Part shown: in pieces, positions 34,693 to 47,029 of the stretch | Layout of the letters: the number at the start of each line of letters is the position of its first letter | How positions within the stretch are numbered: the first letter of the stretch is position 1 | Assembly: GCA_963921825.1 (NCBI GenBank) | Contig: OY997588.1 | Location: forward strand, 62,454,617 to 62,518,616 | Length of the DNA: 64,000 bases | DNA from: Erodium maritimum | Lineage: Eukaryota > Streptophyta > Magnoliopsida > Geraniales > Geraniaceae | Direction of reading: 5' to 3' | The notes under the pieces: generated by a model | What the model was told of the DNA's origin: nothing | Databases searched by the model: none | The model's input: the letters and a program-made list of their open reading frames with translations, nothing else | Made by a program: the position numbers and the translations under genes

Positions 34693-37600
34693 TTACTTGA
34701 AATAGAGTGCCACAAGCTTCTTCAAAGTGTCGAATATGCTGGTGAAGGGATCAAATTCTACCGAAGACTTCAACTCTAGATCCGGGAATTCGTTCGTTAG
34801 GGCCTTTTGCATTCCCGACATGGACATCATCGCAGCGAGCTGACTATTGGACTTCACTTCACAATCTTGTGGCGTGTCTTTGATCTTGCTTGAGTCGTAA
34901 CCGAAGTTCGCCAAGTAACTTTTGTACTTGTCTATGAATTGAGCTCCAGGGTCGGGTGTCCTTGAATATATCTGAAAAGAAGAGTTCCCGGACACCAGAA
35001 CATGATACGAAATCCTATATTTGAGTGGAAAAAAATTATAGGAGAAATTGCAAAAACTTGCGGTGAACTTTTCTTTTTTTTTTTGCGCAAAAACACTACC
35101 CAAGAATTTTTGCAAAAAGTCGAAAGTAACCATGTAAAGTGTATACTTATGGGTACCAAATTGCAAAACACGTATACATCAGGGTTTCAAATTGCAAAAC
35201 ACATATAATGTAAAGGGGTAAATTTCTTTTCCAAAAAAAATTGAACTCACATGACTAATTTCCATTTAAGATAACGGATTTGTAGACGGAAAATAGTTGG
35301 GGGAGGTTTTTTGCAAAAAAAAAATCATCTATAGAATTTGCAAAACACGCATAGTTCACCGCAAGTTTTTCAAATTATCCCAAAATTATAAAATCCATAT
35401 GCGCTTCTTGCAAATTAGCATAGATTTCCTACTAAATGTTATATGATCCAAATGGGTAATTAATTACCTGTACGAAACTTTTATCTTTGGCTCCCGAGAC
35501 AAGGGCAAAATTGTCATAATCAGTAGCGATCACATCATACGGCTCTTTTGGTATAAAAGGCAATGTCGGAAAACGAAGAAAACATTTCTCCCTAATCATC
35601 TCGACCCTCTCCAAGTCAGTCTCATTTGTCTCCAGATCTTCGTCAGGGATGCATTGGACCTTCCCTCTTATACCGGTAATATATCCATCGGGACCACCGT
35701 GCACACAGAACGTGTCCACCTGGATAGCGGGTGCATCCATATCAAAAGTATATACACCCTGCAATAGAAGCAAAAGAAACCCCACATATCAAATTGTATT
35801 TAGACAGTGAAGTGGTTTATCAGTTCTAAGAGCTCCAAGCCTCCAACTGAAAACAGGAATGATTACAAATAAGTACCTTGAGGTATTCACTTTCTGCAAA
35901 TTGTAGCCCTCTTTTTTTATAATTACAAAAATGTGCCCTGAACGTGTCTTTTTATTGCATTTTGTATAAATTTGTTTCAAAATGATGATTTCACCCTTGG
36001 AAATTAAAATTCAAAAAATATATATTATTAAAGAAAAAAATCCAAATTTTCATATTTCTCAAATGTCTTACTCTTTGTACGCTACAAAGAGGGGAAAAAT
36101 ATGGAATGAAAATTTGGATTTTACTTATCATTTTTTAAAATCTAAATTGTAAGGGTAAAATCATCATTTTAATACAAATGGAAACAAAAAGAACAGTTCA
36201 GGGTACTTTTTGCAATTACCAAAGAAGAGAGCTACGGGTTGAAAAAAAAATTGAATGCCTCAGGGTATTTGTTTTGCAATTATCCCATGGAATAGTTGAA
36301 AAGGCTTTATGATTGTCTTCTATGCGCCGTCAAGGCTTTATATTGAGCTTCAATATGAACATTTGGTAAGCATAGCTATTACCTACCTGAGTGCAGTGGC
36401 AATCTTCTTGGCCTGCTCCAGCAAATCCACGTTTAAGGGATGCCACTTCAAACCACCTTCCAGAGTATCTAATGGGGTCAAAATTCGCAGCTGTCATACC
36501 TCTCATCATCACTAGTCTCCCACCTCTTTCGTCATCCAGTGGAAGAGTTAATGTACTATCTGAAGCAAGAACCCCCTTAACAAAAACAAGCTCATTTCTA
36601 TATTAGCTACTATGTATATGATAATCTTGTATTAGCTTTTTTTCTATCAGCAAGAAAGCGGGAAAATCTGACTCTAGCTTAGTCTGATTCTAACCTAACT
36701 TCCACCCACACATACTCCCAAGGAGATGTACCCAGAGTTCTAAAAATCCCGACTGGGCGCCCGCCTAGGCCCCATTTTATGCCTAGCCGACCTGACTAGG
36801 CGCCTAAAACAACTTTACATATTATAGAGACTAAATTAAAATAATTAGATGGTTGTGTAGAGTTGTTTGGTGTTGGTGATATTAGGGGTTGTGCTTCTGA
36901 GTTGTTTGGTGTTATTTTTTTAGGTATTTTAAATATTTGTTAACATTTTTAATATAAGGAAATTCATATTTTGCTTCTATATATAGTAATATATCTATTA
37001 AAAATAAAAATAAAATAGAAAAATACAAATCTGATTAGTCCCCGATTAATCTCCGTCTAGTCCCCGATTAATCCCCAAAAGTCCTAGCTGCCCGACTAGC
37101 GCCTAACGATTTTTATAACCTTAGATGTATCCACGGGCATTCAAACCTCAAGGGGATGAGAGAGCTCTTTGACCACCAGGCCAACCCAAGTGGGCCATGG
37201 AACTCGGAGCTAACACATTATGACACTTTGAAGCAGAGCCATCTAACTTCTAGTAAACATCACTCTCAATCATAGTCATTCTATACCACTAGCAGTAAAA
37301 GAGACTGACCTCATTTGATTGAGAAAGAAACATAACGGAAGCGGCTAGCCCAGAGAACACATATCTAGCAACGGCCTTATCGAATGTAGGGTGCTTGGAG
37401 GAGCTCTTCATTGTTAATTTTCCAGTCATTCCCCTATACAAGTAAATAACAAACTGTCACACAAGGACCAATGTTGAGGAACTGTTGAACACTCCTCATA
37501 CAACCATGTTTGATCCATCTTCAAATTATTAACCAGGATCTCACTATCCTGTAACTATGGGATTCCAAAAAGATTTGTCTCAATTTAGTGTCCACCGTCT

Positions 37601-39011
37601 GTTTCCAACAGTTTTTCGATGGAGATTAAGCTTTTTTTTTTCTTCTCACTATCCTGGAGTTTCGTTTGCCTCAATTTAGTACCCACCATCTGTTTCTAGC
37701 AGTTATTCAAAGAAGTTTTATGTCCAAAAACTGACATTGGGTACTAAATTGAGACATACAAAACACTAGGGTAACGAGAAGGAAAAAAGGCTTAGGATAG
37801 TAACTTTGGAATCACATAGTTGTACGGTAGTGAGATGTAATTATCCCATACGTAAAAGATCATTGTACATCATATCAAGGGATGATTGCAAAAAAGTACC
37901 CAAAGGTATTCACTTTTTGCAATTTGTAGCTCTCTTCCTTGATAATTGCAAAAATAATACCTTGAAGTTGTCTTTTAATTGCACATTGTATAAAAAATTC
38001 ATAATAACAAATTTACCCTCATGTTAATTTTAAAAATAATAATTAAAAACAAAAAACTCCAGTTTTTCATATCCCTTAAATTTCTTACTCTTTGCACATT
38101 ACAAAGAGGTAGAAAATTGAGGGATATGAAAATTTGGATTTTTGTTTTGTTTTGTACTTTTTGTTTTTAAATTTAAATTATAAGGGTAAAATTGTTATTT
38201 TTATACGAGTTGCAACTAAAAGACAAGTTATAGGCACTTTCTTACAATTATCAAAGAGGAGAGCTAGAAGTTGCAAAAAGTGAATATATTGTGATATATT
38301 TTTTTGTAATTCTCTCTTGTATCAAATATCAGCAACAGAAAACCAATACTCTTTCTGACTCGTTAACACGTTCAAGATTACAAATCAAACTGCAATCACT
38401 CAAGTAATTTCCAATACCATGCATCAAACCTAAATCAACAAACACAACAATCAAGCTTAAACTTAAACCTGTTCTGTATGCATTGCTAACAATTCACAAA
38501 CACAAGAAATTTCCCAAGTATTAGCCCCACCATAAAAATGCAAATTTCAAGGCATTCATCTAACAATTTTTTACTCGTATGCACACAAAAAATAAAGTTA
38601 ATTTTCTTCAATATCTGACAATTAAAGATTATAATGTCCAGCATTATGCAAAGTCCAGATCTTCAATTCGTCTAAATTTATGTTTGGATACCTAGAAACT
38701 AACAAATTAAAAAATAAAAATGAAAAATGAGAAAGGGAAAGGAAAATCGGAAAATGGGGATCCAATAAACAACATCAAAACCCAGTAACAAAAACAACAT
38801 AAAGGAACCATGGGAGCTCTCAATCGTGCTGGGAAATGAGACAATATGATTTCTCGGAAACCAAACAGAGCATAAGGTACAAGCTAAAAATAAACAAGAA
38901 GAAGAGAAGAAAATGAAACCCAAAAATGGAGAGCCTGAGAGAGGATCACAACCTGGGTTGCAGGGAAGAAGCTGGGCGAATAAGGAATGGCGATGCATTG
39001 GCAAGAATCAT
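34693..39011 (-). CDS. CHL: Chloroplast lipocalin (plastid lipocalin), five exons
   Basis: The spliced frame joins 39011-38953, 37433-37310, 36575-36387, 35758-35468 and 34971-34693. All introns are GT-AG, the phases fit, and the product is 313 residues. Residues 1-60 are Ser/Arg-rich with a hydrophobic part (FSGLAASVMFLS), as in a plastid and lumen targeting signal. The lipocalin fold begins with FDPIRYSGRWFEV (GxW motif, G100-R-W102), then CHCTQGVYTFD, CVHGGPDGYITGIRGKVQC, ATDYDNFALVSGAKDKSFVQ (TDY, 203-205) and IYSRTPDPG. The C-terminus KDTPQDCEV...FDPFTSIFDTLKKLVALYFK matches the Arabidopsis protein (At3g47860, CHL/LCNP, 353 residues). That protein acts in the thylakoid lumen, protects against lipid peroxidation and takes part in sustained photoprotective quenching (qH). 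The start is shorter than in Arabidopsis. Introns 1-4 hold MITE-like insertions, none touching a splice site. Confidence 0.97.
35032..35390. mobile_element. Mutator-type MITE in lipocalin intron 4
   Basis: A foldback element (35041-35381) with arms around 'gcaaaaacttgcggtgaac' and 'gttcaccgcaagtttttc' ends in CCC and has the exact 9-base duplication AAAATTATA on both sides (35032-35040, 35382-35390). It has no coding capacity. Confidence 0.88.
35856..36286. mobile_element. Foldback MITE 'M2', copy in lipocalin intron 3
   Basis: Arms of about 180 bp pair across the element: 'attcactttctgcaaattgtagccctctt' side against 'gagagctacgggttg' side, and 'ttcaaaatgatgatttcaccc' against 'gggtaaaatcatcattt'. 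The right end is 'caattatccc'. Target duplication is not visible here. Four related copies lie at 37879, 52953, 53828 and 54772. Confidence 0.82.
36724..37132. mobile_element. MITE with 'gcgcctaggcg' arms in lipocalin intron 2
   Basis: Element 36734-37122, with imperfect inverted ends ('agttctaaaaatcccgact' and 'gactagcgcctaacgattt') and rich in 'ccgattaatcccc' blocks. It is flanked by AGATGTACCC (36724-36733) and AGATGTATCC (37123-37132), 9 of 10 identical. A relative is split by a Helitron at 43941-49174. Confidence 0.8.
37870..38325. mobile_element. Foldback MITE 'M2', copy in lipocalin intron 1
   Basis: Element 37879-38316 starts GGGATGATTGCAAAAAAGTA and ends with the degenerate inverse 'gtaattctctc'. 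Flanks TCATATCAA and TTGTATCAA match at 7 of 9 positions, in line with a 9-base Mutator-type duplication. Confidence 0.82.
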
Positions 39012-39219
39012 TTCGATTGTTTAACACAATCTCTGCAAGTTTTAATTTTTCAGTTCGTTCTCACTCTTTATCTGATCGATCTTCGATTCACAACCGTTGG
39101 ACTCTTCCAGCAGAGCCTACAAATATCCCTTTCACACTCTTTTGTCCCCTCTCCCCTCATTTATTTCAGGGAAAATTACCCATTATTATGTATAACTTTA
39201 CCCTCTTCTTAGTTTATTA

Positions 39220-39621
39220 TATCTAATTGGAAAAATTACGTTGACATATCTCGTACTATACGCGTTTAACGGATAAATACCCCAAAGTTTATTCGTAACG
39301 AAAACTACCCCGAACTAACCATTAGTAACAACTAGCCTCTTCCATCCAATTTTCCGTCCATTTAAAGTTCATTTTTTCAGAAATTACGAAACTACCCGTA
39401 TTGTTACAATCATAAACCCAACTGCAACCCTAAATCCAACCCTAAATCTCTCTCAAAACCTAAATCTAACCCTAAAAATGGACGAAAAATTGGATGGAAT
39501 GGGGCTAGTTGTTACTAACAGTTAGTTCGGGGTAGGTTTTCGTTACGAATAAACTTTAGGGTATTTATCCGTTAAACGTGTATAGTACGGGGTATGTTAA
39601 TGTAATTTACCCAATCTAATT
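39220..39621. mobile_element. Mutator-type MITE upstream of the lipocalin gene
   Basis: Element 39229-39612 with arms of about 130 bp ('tactatacgcgtttaacgg' against 'ccgttaaacgtgtatagta'). Flanks are TATCTAATT (39220-39228) and AATCTAATT (39613-39621), 8 of 9 identical. It lies about 220 bases upstream of the lipocalin start codon and so within or next to its promoter. Confidence 0.85.
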
Positions 39622-39659
39622 AAAAGAAATCGTTTCCAATATATTGAGATTTTTTTTTT

Positions 39660-41790
39660 CACTCTACTTTTTTCGATATTTTTGACGGTCGTGGTCTCCG
39701 ATCATAGACGTTGTCGGTGCCGGCCTCCACTTCCCTCTACTTTCCCTTTCCCTCTCCTTTTCGTTCACTATCCTCTGGTCGGTTTCTACAGATCCGGTTG
39801 TCTTGAACCTTTTCCGGTCAATCTGTCTCGCTTCCTTCTGGTCCCGTCCCTTGATTTACTGTTTGCGGCGTACGTGGTGCTCGATCTAGAGAACCACTTC
39901 CAGATTTAGCTTCTCGCCACCTATTGGTGCTCCGAGATCCTACTCTCATTGAGGTGTTGTTCGATGGTCGTCGACTACTCGTGCTTGGAACGGTTGGTGG
40001 CTCCGGGTGCAGATCTTTCTTCGGTGACTGTTGGTGGCCCGTGTTGTCTTCACGCCGCCAAGGTCGGTTCTTCAAGGTGTCCTTTACCTCGGCTCTGTTA
40101 GATCTGACCTTTGTGGCTCCAGATCTTCCTTTCATGCCTCCATATAGTCGGTTTTCGTCTTCATATCTATTTATTGGACTTTCCACCGTGCTCGATTCCA
40201 TTGGTTATTCATTTACGGTCTCGTTCTCTTGTGGTGGTGCAGCATTGGGAGCTGTGACTCGTCATCGGTATTGGTCCCGACGAATTGGTTTCCACAGTTC
40301 GGTTGCTTCTCGAAGAGGTGAGGTTCTCTTGTCGGCCTTTATTTTTTCGGAACTTGTGACTCCTTCCCTTGACCCCAATCAACTTCATGTTTGGTATTCT
40401 CTTGTTCTCTTCCATAACGATGGTCTGGGCTTGTCGTTTTATAGGTGTTGGCCACCGGTGAGTGGCTAAGGCATTTTTTGCCTTTGTTTGAAGACTTTCG
40501 AAGTTAGGTTTTAGAGTTTAGTGAGTTTCGGTAGGTTCTAGCACTAAATTTGTCTTCGTCATTTTGTATTGTTGGCTATTGCCATGTTAGTGACTGCCAT
40601 CCTCTCTATGTGACGGGTTGGTGGCCCTAATGAGACAGGGTGTTCTACAAGTTTATGCATGGGTTTAGGTTGTTACGAGTGTAGGTTGCCGGTTAGCAGT
40701 GACGGATCTAGCCTTTCCAACGAGGGGGGCACCGATTTTTTTTATAATAATAATTAACGTAAGAACAGTAAAAATAACATTAATTTTTTTAATATCGTAT
40801 AAAATAATAATTAATACTTGTTTCAAAACATGACTTCGGAATTTTATATTTTGAAAATGTTGTAAAACATTTTTATTGTCAATACAATAAAAAAAACTCA
40901 TCGTATATGATATTCATTGACCTCTTATTCGATTTTTTCATCATCGTATAAAAAATTGTGGAGTCAAATTTTCTTTTGAAATATCCATCCATGATTATAA
41001 TAATTTTTAGATTATTAACTTCAAATTGATAGTAATCTCAAATCTTAAATATTAACTAAACTCAAATTATTAATAGTATTTAATTTTAAAATAATGATTT
41101 ATATTGCATAATTAAGAAACTTAAATATTATAAAACATTAAACAGTTACAAAAGTAAAAAATTGATACAAAAAATAATCAAAATTTGAAAATATAAGGAA
41201 ATATAATAAAAATCTGAAAAGTTGTGATAAAAACAGAATATAAGAAAAGAAAAGGGAACTCAATTAAGGCATAATATTTTTTTTTCCGAAGTTCAGGGGG
41301 GCACTTGGGGTGCAAAACAGAATAATAAAGAGTTAAGGAATAAAATTAACAAAATATTATTAACCATTTTAGAATTTTCTCAAATCTGACGGGGGGGGGG
41401 GGGGGGGGGGGGACGTGCCCCCCTGGGCCCCTAGTAAGTCCGCTCCTGCCGGTTAGTGCTTCACAATTGGCATATTTGGGTTTTTAGACCTTTAGTTTTC
41501 TTTGTTTGTCCTTCACGGTTGGTAGATCTAAGTTAAAGACCTTTTTTTTGTATTCTATTTGTCTTATGTTTGAAAAATCTAGGCTTAAGACCTTTTCTCT
41601 ATTCTTGGGCTCTTTTTGGTTGTGCTTCATGTTAATTATATTTGTGTCCTAACCTTGTTGGGTTGAGACTGAGACACGTCATAGATCTCTTGTTTGTTTG
41701 GTTCACTTCAGAGAATTCATCCTCTTGTCTTAGTACTTCACATCAAAGTACATGTTCTAAAAATTATCATTTCCTTATAAAAAAAAGTTT
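39660..41790 (+). mobile_element. Retroposon of the 'TGTTGGCC' family, plus strand, split by an hAT element
   Basis: A GC-rich leader (39680-40480) with 'ggtgttggccaccgg' near 40445 is followed by the family's 3' block after the hAT insertion: 'cacggttggtagatctaag', then 'gaccttttttttgtattctatttg' and again 'aaaatctaggcttaagacc'. The end is 'ccttataaaaaaaag' near 41790. The 181-codon frame at 39924-40469 has no known motif and is probably chance. Confidence 0.6.
40689..41456. mobile_element. hAT-type non-autonomous element with 8-bp duplication
   Basis: Element 40697-41448 starts CAGTGACGGATC and ends GTCCGCTCCTG, short imperfect inverted repeats of the widespread 'CAGTGGCGGA' plant type. 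The exact 8-base duplication CCGGTTAG flanks it (40689-40696 and 41449-41456), as expected for hAT elements. The interior is AT-rich without a transposase and contains a run of 22 G at 41391-41412. Confidence 0.9.
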
Positions 41791-42111
41791 AAAAAGAAGA
41801 CATCTCAAAATATCATAAATGTTTTTTTAGTTAGATAAAGTAAAGTGAAAATGGTATTAAGTTATATAGGATAATGTGTAATTTGTCATTTATTTAATTT
41901 TGTTCGTGTTATTAAAATATGGGATAATTCATAAATATTCTTCCTATTATGATTATATTTCATAAAACTACTTTAAATTTAAAACTTGGTTACATATATC
42001 ATTCGGGTTCACTAAGGGGATGTGAAAACCTGGTCTCGTGGAGGTGGCCGGAGGTATCATTTTTTTGTGAAACACTCAGCCCCACGGACCGGTTTGGGAG
42101 GATCCAACTCA

Positions 42112-42990
42112 TGTTGGGTTTTATGCCCTATGACAAGGCATACTCTGTACTACGTCATATGTGAGTTAATAATAATTGGAAAACATTTTATTATCATTAA
42201 GTTGTAATGTTAGTGAAAATGTGATAAGCTATTGGGGAACCTTTTTCCAATAGTAGAATGCTTATAGACAAAGGAGTGAGTCTATTCACTTGTCCCTAGC
42301 CTAAACCGATAGTTAAACCTGATGTGGTTGTTGACTTGAGGATCATGTTTTATTGATCATGCATATATAGATATGAGTCAAAGTCACACATGCCAAAGTG
42401 TTTGACATTAGAGCTCCATAGAACAAAGACATGAGTATTTCTCAACTACTAAATTAGGTTTTAATCCTACGACCATGACATCACCATCTGATCTACATGA
42501 TGTTGATCCATATCTTGGCACAACTCAACGCTAGACCTGATAAATTGACAATAAATGTTATCCTCATATATGGATACACACATGTGAGACATATGGGTGA
42601 TGGTCATCGGGACTTGTCACTTGTCACTTGTATTCATACAAGTCAGATGTCATTAAGGGGACCTCTTGATGAGCGGAGAATTGTAAAAGAAGCATGGTCA
42701 TGCGTGTGATTTGTCATTTACAATCCCAACTCATGATTTAGAGAACTTGTAGACTAAATTGGAAAGGATGACGACTCTATGCATTTCTTCAGTCATGATA
42801 ATCGCCAAACGACAAGAGGATAAGATCACTTACGGTAACATGATTTAACAAAGGATATAGTCTTCTATGACTTGGGTAGGTATGTCCCTTTTTATGAGTT
42901 ACCCATAACTTGTGGAGGAAATGTTTATTTCTGTCTAACTGCCAATGTCATATGAATTTTAAAGGTTCACACACAAAGAGAGAGACGAAA
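42112..42990 (+). mobile_element. Copia-type LTR fragment related to 9252-10825
   Basis: It starts TGTTGGGTTTTATGCCC and follows the 10825-to-9950 LTR in reverse orientation, with shared blocks such as 'ggaaaacattttattatc', 'gaatgcttata' and 'gtcatatgaat'. After about 42990 similarity is lost, so the 3' part is missing. Confidence 0.65.
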
Positions 42991-43940
42991 ACGAAGTCGT
43001 AAAGGAGGCAGGGTATTTAGAGAGTAAGAGAGATCATTAGCTAAGCAATATGTCGAAGAAGAAGGCTTTCACTGGCAAAACGATGACACTTAAGGATTCC
43101 CATGGGGCTCTATCCCCTCTAATCTCCTTCTTCCTTGTGCCCCTGGCGTGTACGATTTTCTTAACACCCTTTCATCTCTCATCTCCATCTTCTTGATCGA
43201 ATTCTAATTCTCGTACTATGTCTCTTGTTATTCTTCAATATATATTTATTAGTTATGTTATGTCTAATCCATTTTTTCCCATTCAATGGCGTGAAATTTG
43301 GATATGGGCCTTTCCACTTCATATTTTTTTCAATTTCTTTATCGAGTTTGTGTAATTTGATGGATTAGCCTAGAGATGTGAGTGAGAAACCCTAATTTTA
43401 TTTTCGTTTACAGAATTGTGAAGCCTTCCGATCGCCTTGGTTACGACCGTTCGTCATCTTGAGGCATTTCTATAGGTGATCAGGCGTACCATCATTCTCG
43501 CCCCAACTCGTCCCAATATACAAGGAATTTTGATGACATGACGTCGTGACTAGAGAGGGGGGCTGCACCACCGACTGCATCTGAACCACCCACGGCACCC
43601 TCGGTTGATGGCTGACTGCCACCGTCCATTTGATCAGCGTCCCGCGTAGCTACCTCGTGAAGAGGCCTTGTCGAACCCTCGTTGCACCGGAGAAGAAGGT
43701 GGTAGAGAGCCTACCCTCGTCGAGAATATCATTTCTGTCCCACCTGGCGATGAGGCGGGCGGCATTGCTGTAGAGGGAGAACCATCGGTCAAAACCATTG
43801 TCGCTGCCGTTGATGAAGAAGGAGAAAATATGTTACAAACTCTAATTCGTCAGAGAGAGAAGGCGATAACTATTGTACATAAGTCATTAATATTACTTTT
43901 AATTTAATTCAGATCAACATAGGTATCAAACACTTAAAAC
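42991..43940. other. No recognised gene
   Basis: A frame at 43668-43907 (Glu/Gly/Val-rich, 79 codons) has no motif. The GC-rich part 43430-43850 may be a retroelement gag piece, but I cannot support it. Confidence 0.35.
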
Positions 43941-46900
43941 CAGTGATGTAAAAATCCTCGCCTAAAGACGCCTAGGCCCCGTCTAGGTGCTGAAATGGGC
44001 TTTGCCGACCGATTTATCCTCTCATAGCGCTCCAGGCCATTTGGAGGGAATATGGCCAATTAATCACCGACCCGACCGATTAATCGCCACCTACCCGATT
44101 AATTGACCGGGCTGTCAGGCGGCGGGTCGGATTCGTAATTAAAAAAAAACAATTTCTAATATTTTTCAAACTAAGTGAGACCTTAAAATTATAACAGTTT
44201 AGTTGGTAAATGACACTTTATTCAAGTGTTACATCCTGAGTTTGATTCACGCTATTAATCTTTTTTGTTTATTATTTTCTAAACATATAAAGTGTACAAG
44301 TTTGTGTTAATTGAGTTGATAGAATCATATTTATTGATCTTCTTTTAAGAACTAGGGGGAAAGCACCGCGCGATGCGCGGTGCCTGTTGTAATATGTTGT
44401 CATCAACACTCAATATTATTTAGGCTAGAATATGAAGTTACGCCTAAGGTTTTTTCGCTGGTGCAAGGAGAATAATTGAAATTAGCTTGTTGATCCAATA
44501 CGAGGAATGTGAAACCTATTAACATAAGATTAAACTAAAAAATATAACTGAAATGAGTGTTAGTGCACTATCAGAGTATATGTCGCTCAAATAACAAAAT
44601 GTAATTGGCATGAGTGTTATTACGTATCATATATTGATCTTATAAAACTCAAAGACAAAAAAAAATGAGTCACATGGTGGGAGTCAATCTTGGATGCTCG
44701 AAACCTGAAAAACAGATGGAAGACCAACAGTTTTTAGGTCCAAATGGAGAACACGTGGTGAAAACTATTAAACAAAACAACATATTATAACAATACAAGA
44801 ACACATACAAAGTTTAATTTTTCTAAAACATATTATTTCTTATATGCATAAAATTTCAATATATTAAGCAATGTTAAGAATATTGAAGTTCATAAAACAA
44901 CAACAATATATTTCAAATAAAGGATCCCATGTTTACATAAGTGTAAGCTTAAATATATGGTTCCATTCCATACATCTTAGTAAAAAATAAATTCTCTTTG
45001 ATTAATCAAGTAAGGTACATTTTTATTCGATAATTAACTTATCATAACTATTTCCTTTAATGCATACACGGGTTTGATAATGATTATGAACTTGCCAGGA
45101 TAATATAATCCAATACATAAACAAAAGGCTCAAACTTTGGATAACATGTTCAACCATCTTACAACAGACTGAGAAATATACATGATATACTCATGTATCA
45201 ATTAAATCCCACAAGGTATAGAAGGATGTAACAAATATGGCGCAAATCAATTTAGCAAAGAAAAGCGCATCATAAAACCCCATAGCAAACCTGACGTGCA
45301 GACATTGAAGTTCATACCATCTAATTAGTCTGGCACTATTTAGAATACAAGGTGAATATTGTACCAAACTCGAGGACTATATAAATAGTTACAACAACCA
45401 AAACTTGTTCGTTGTGTTGGTAAAGTGATTCCACAAACAGGTGGCAACACAGGAAATCAAAGAACATTTTGTAACTCTCGAACCTTTCCACAACTGTCAA
45501 CTAATAATTACTTCAATCCTGTCACGTTCCCTCGGAATTAAGTCACGTGCCCAACACACCAATTCACCTAAACGCATGAAAGTATTACCTGAAAACCATC
45601 TTTTACCTAAACGCGTGAAAGTATTACTTGAAAACCATCTTTTGATAATAGAAAAGGTAAATTAGACGAAAATAATTAATTCGGATGAAAAGGTAATAGA
45701 TATTGTGAATTTTATTTAAACAATAGATTATTCTGGAACAATAAATAGAACAATAAAACCATATCTTAAGAAAAAATTCTGTTAAAGCCTTATCCAACCC
45801 AAAAGCTCGAACTGATGGGTGGAGGCATCAAGATGTATATCAAGTGACCAATATATCCACACACTTTCGATGTGGGACTCACACTTCAACACTCCCCCTC
45901 ATGATCATATAACACAGAGTTGTCATTGTTACTGTTAGTGCGGTATAAAGTCAGCCCAAGAGAGCGAATCAATGGAGTCAAGAGTTTTAAATTGCAAACA
46001 CCATACTACTTGAAAATTCAGTAGAGCAAAACCTAACTTCAAAATATATACGAATTTTTAACTATTCACATCTTGAGATACAACATTATCTGCCACTACT
46101 ACCACATATATACATTAACATTAGTGAAGTTACAATATATGTATCACTCAGTGCACAAAAAATGTGGCCTGCAACTCCTAATATTACCAGTCAACCCTGG
46201 CTTGTTTAGGAGAAGAACATGGAACTTTGATAAATTGCGTTGTCTGACTCGCGACAAGATGCGCATAGCAAATTGGTGCCACTGCACAGAAGAAAAACCA
46301 TTAAACTACTAATGATGACCATGTTCCTTTTACACATGTTACTATATTGGCTCTGCACGTAGTAAATTTTCATTACTGGCCCAAGATCAATATAAGTTTA
46401 GTTCACTCAAGTAGCGAAATGAAGAATGGGCGGGACATACCGTCAATGTTTGATCATTTGATGAGACTCAACAAATAAAGTGCTTCTAATTACAAATGGG
46501 GTTGAGATTAAGTAGGCCAGCACAACAAAGAAGCGTACCCATAATACATATCCTTGAAGAGAATGTAGTACAAATACTCATGTTTGATCTATGAGTGGAT
46601 AGTGAGATGTACTTTAAACATGATCTTCAAACAGAGCAAGATTAGTCGGCAAAATCAACAGATCTTCATCCTTCCTTTATTAGTTCAGTTGTGTAACAAT
46701 TAATCTTAAATTCTAGCAAAATACACACCAAACCTATTACAAAGAACAAACAAAAGTAAGCAATATTTTTGTTACATAACTAAACCAATAAACCGAATCC
46801 ACACATATATGAACACAACTATGAACTCAAGTCCGTCAAATTTGGAAACCACGATCCAATCTTTTGGCCGAGGTGCATACTTGACTGAGCCCAAATCAAG

Positions 46901-47029
46901 AACCAAAACCTGATTATTCAACCTCCTTAACAGGAGGTCTATGTTCTAGTGAGAAAAAGTACATTATTAGTTCATAGAAGAAAAAAAAAAGACAAAGTCT
47001 TAAAATAGACAATAAAACATACCCATCAC

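Noticed and set aside
38699..39004. 101-codon minus-strand frame beginning MPMHRHSLFAQ
   Set aside because: It overlaps lipocalin exon 1 in another frame and runs through the intron; the spliced frame from 39011 is clearly the real one.
39924..40469. 181-codon plus-strand frame
   Set aside because: It is part of a 'TGTTGGCC' retroposon leader. The composition is Arg/Ser/Leu-rich, the opposite strand is also open, and there is no motif.
43668..43907. 79-codon frame rich in Glu, Gly and Val as a gag piece
   Set aside because: No zinc knuckle or other gag motif is present, and no retroelement parts adjoin it in the right order.
45840..45940. 'cacactttcgatgtgggactcacacttcaacactccccctc' region considered as an LTR boundary
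   Set aside because: This sequence type is common in plant retroelements and promoters, but I found no matching second copy, primer site or duplication in the window.
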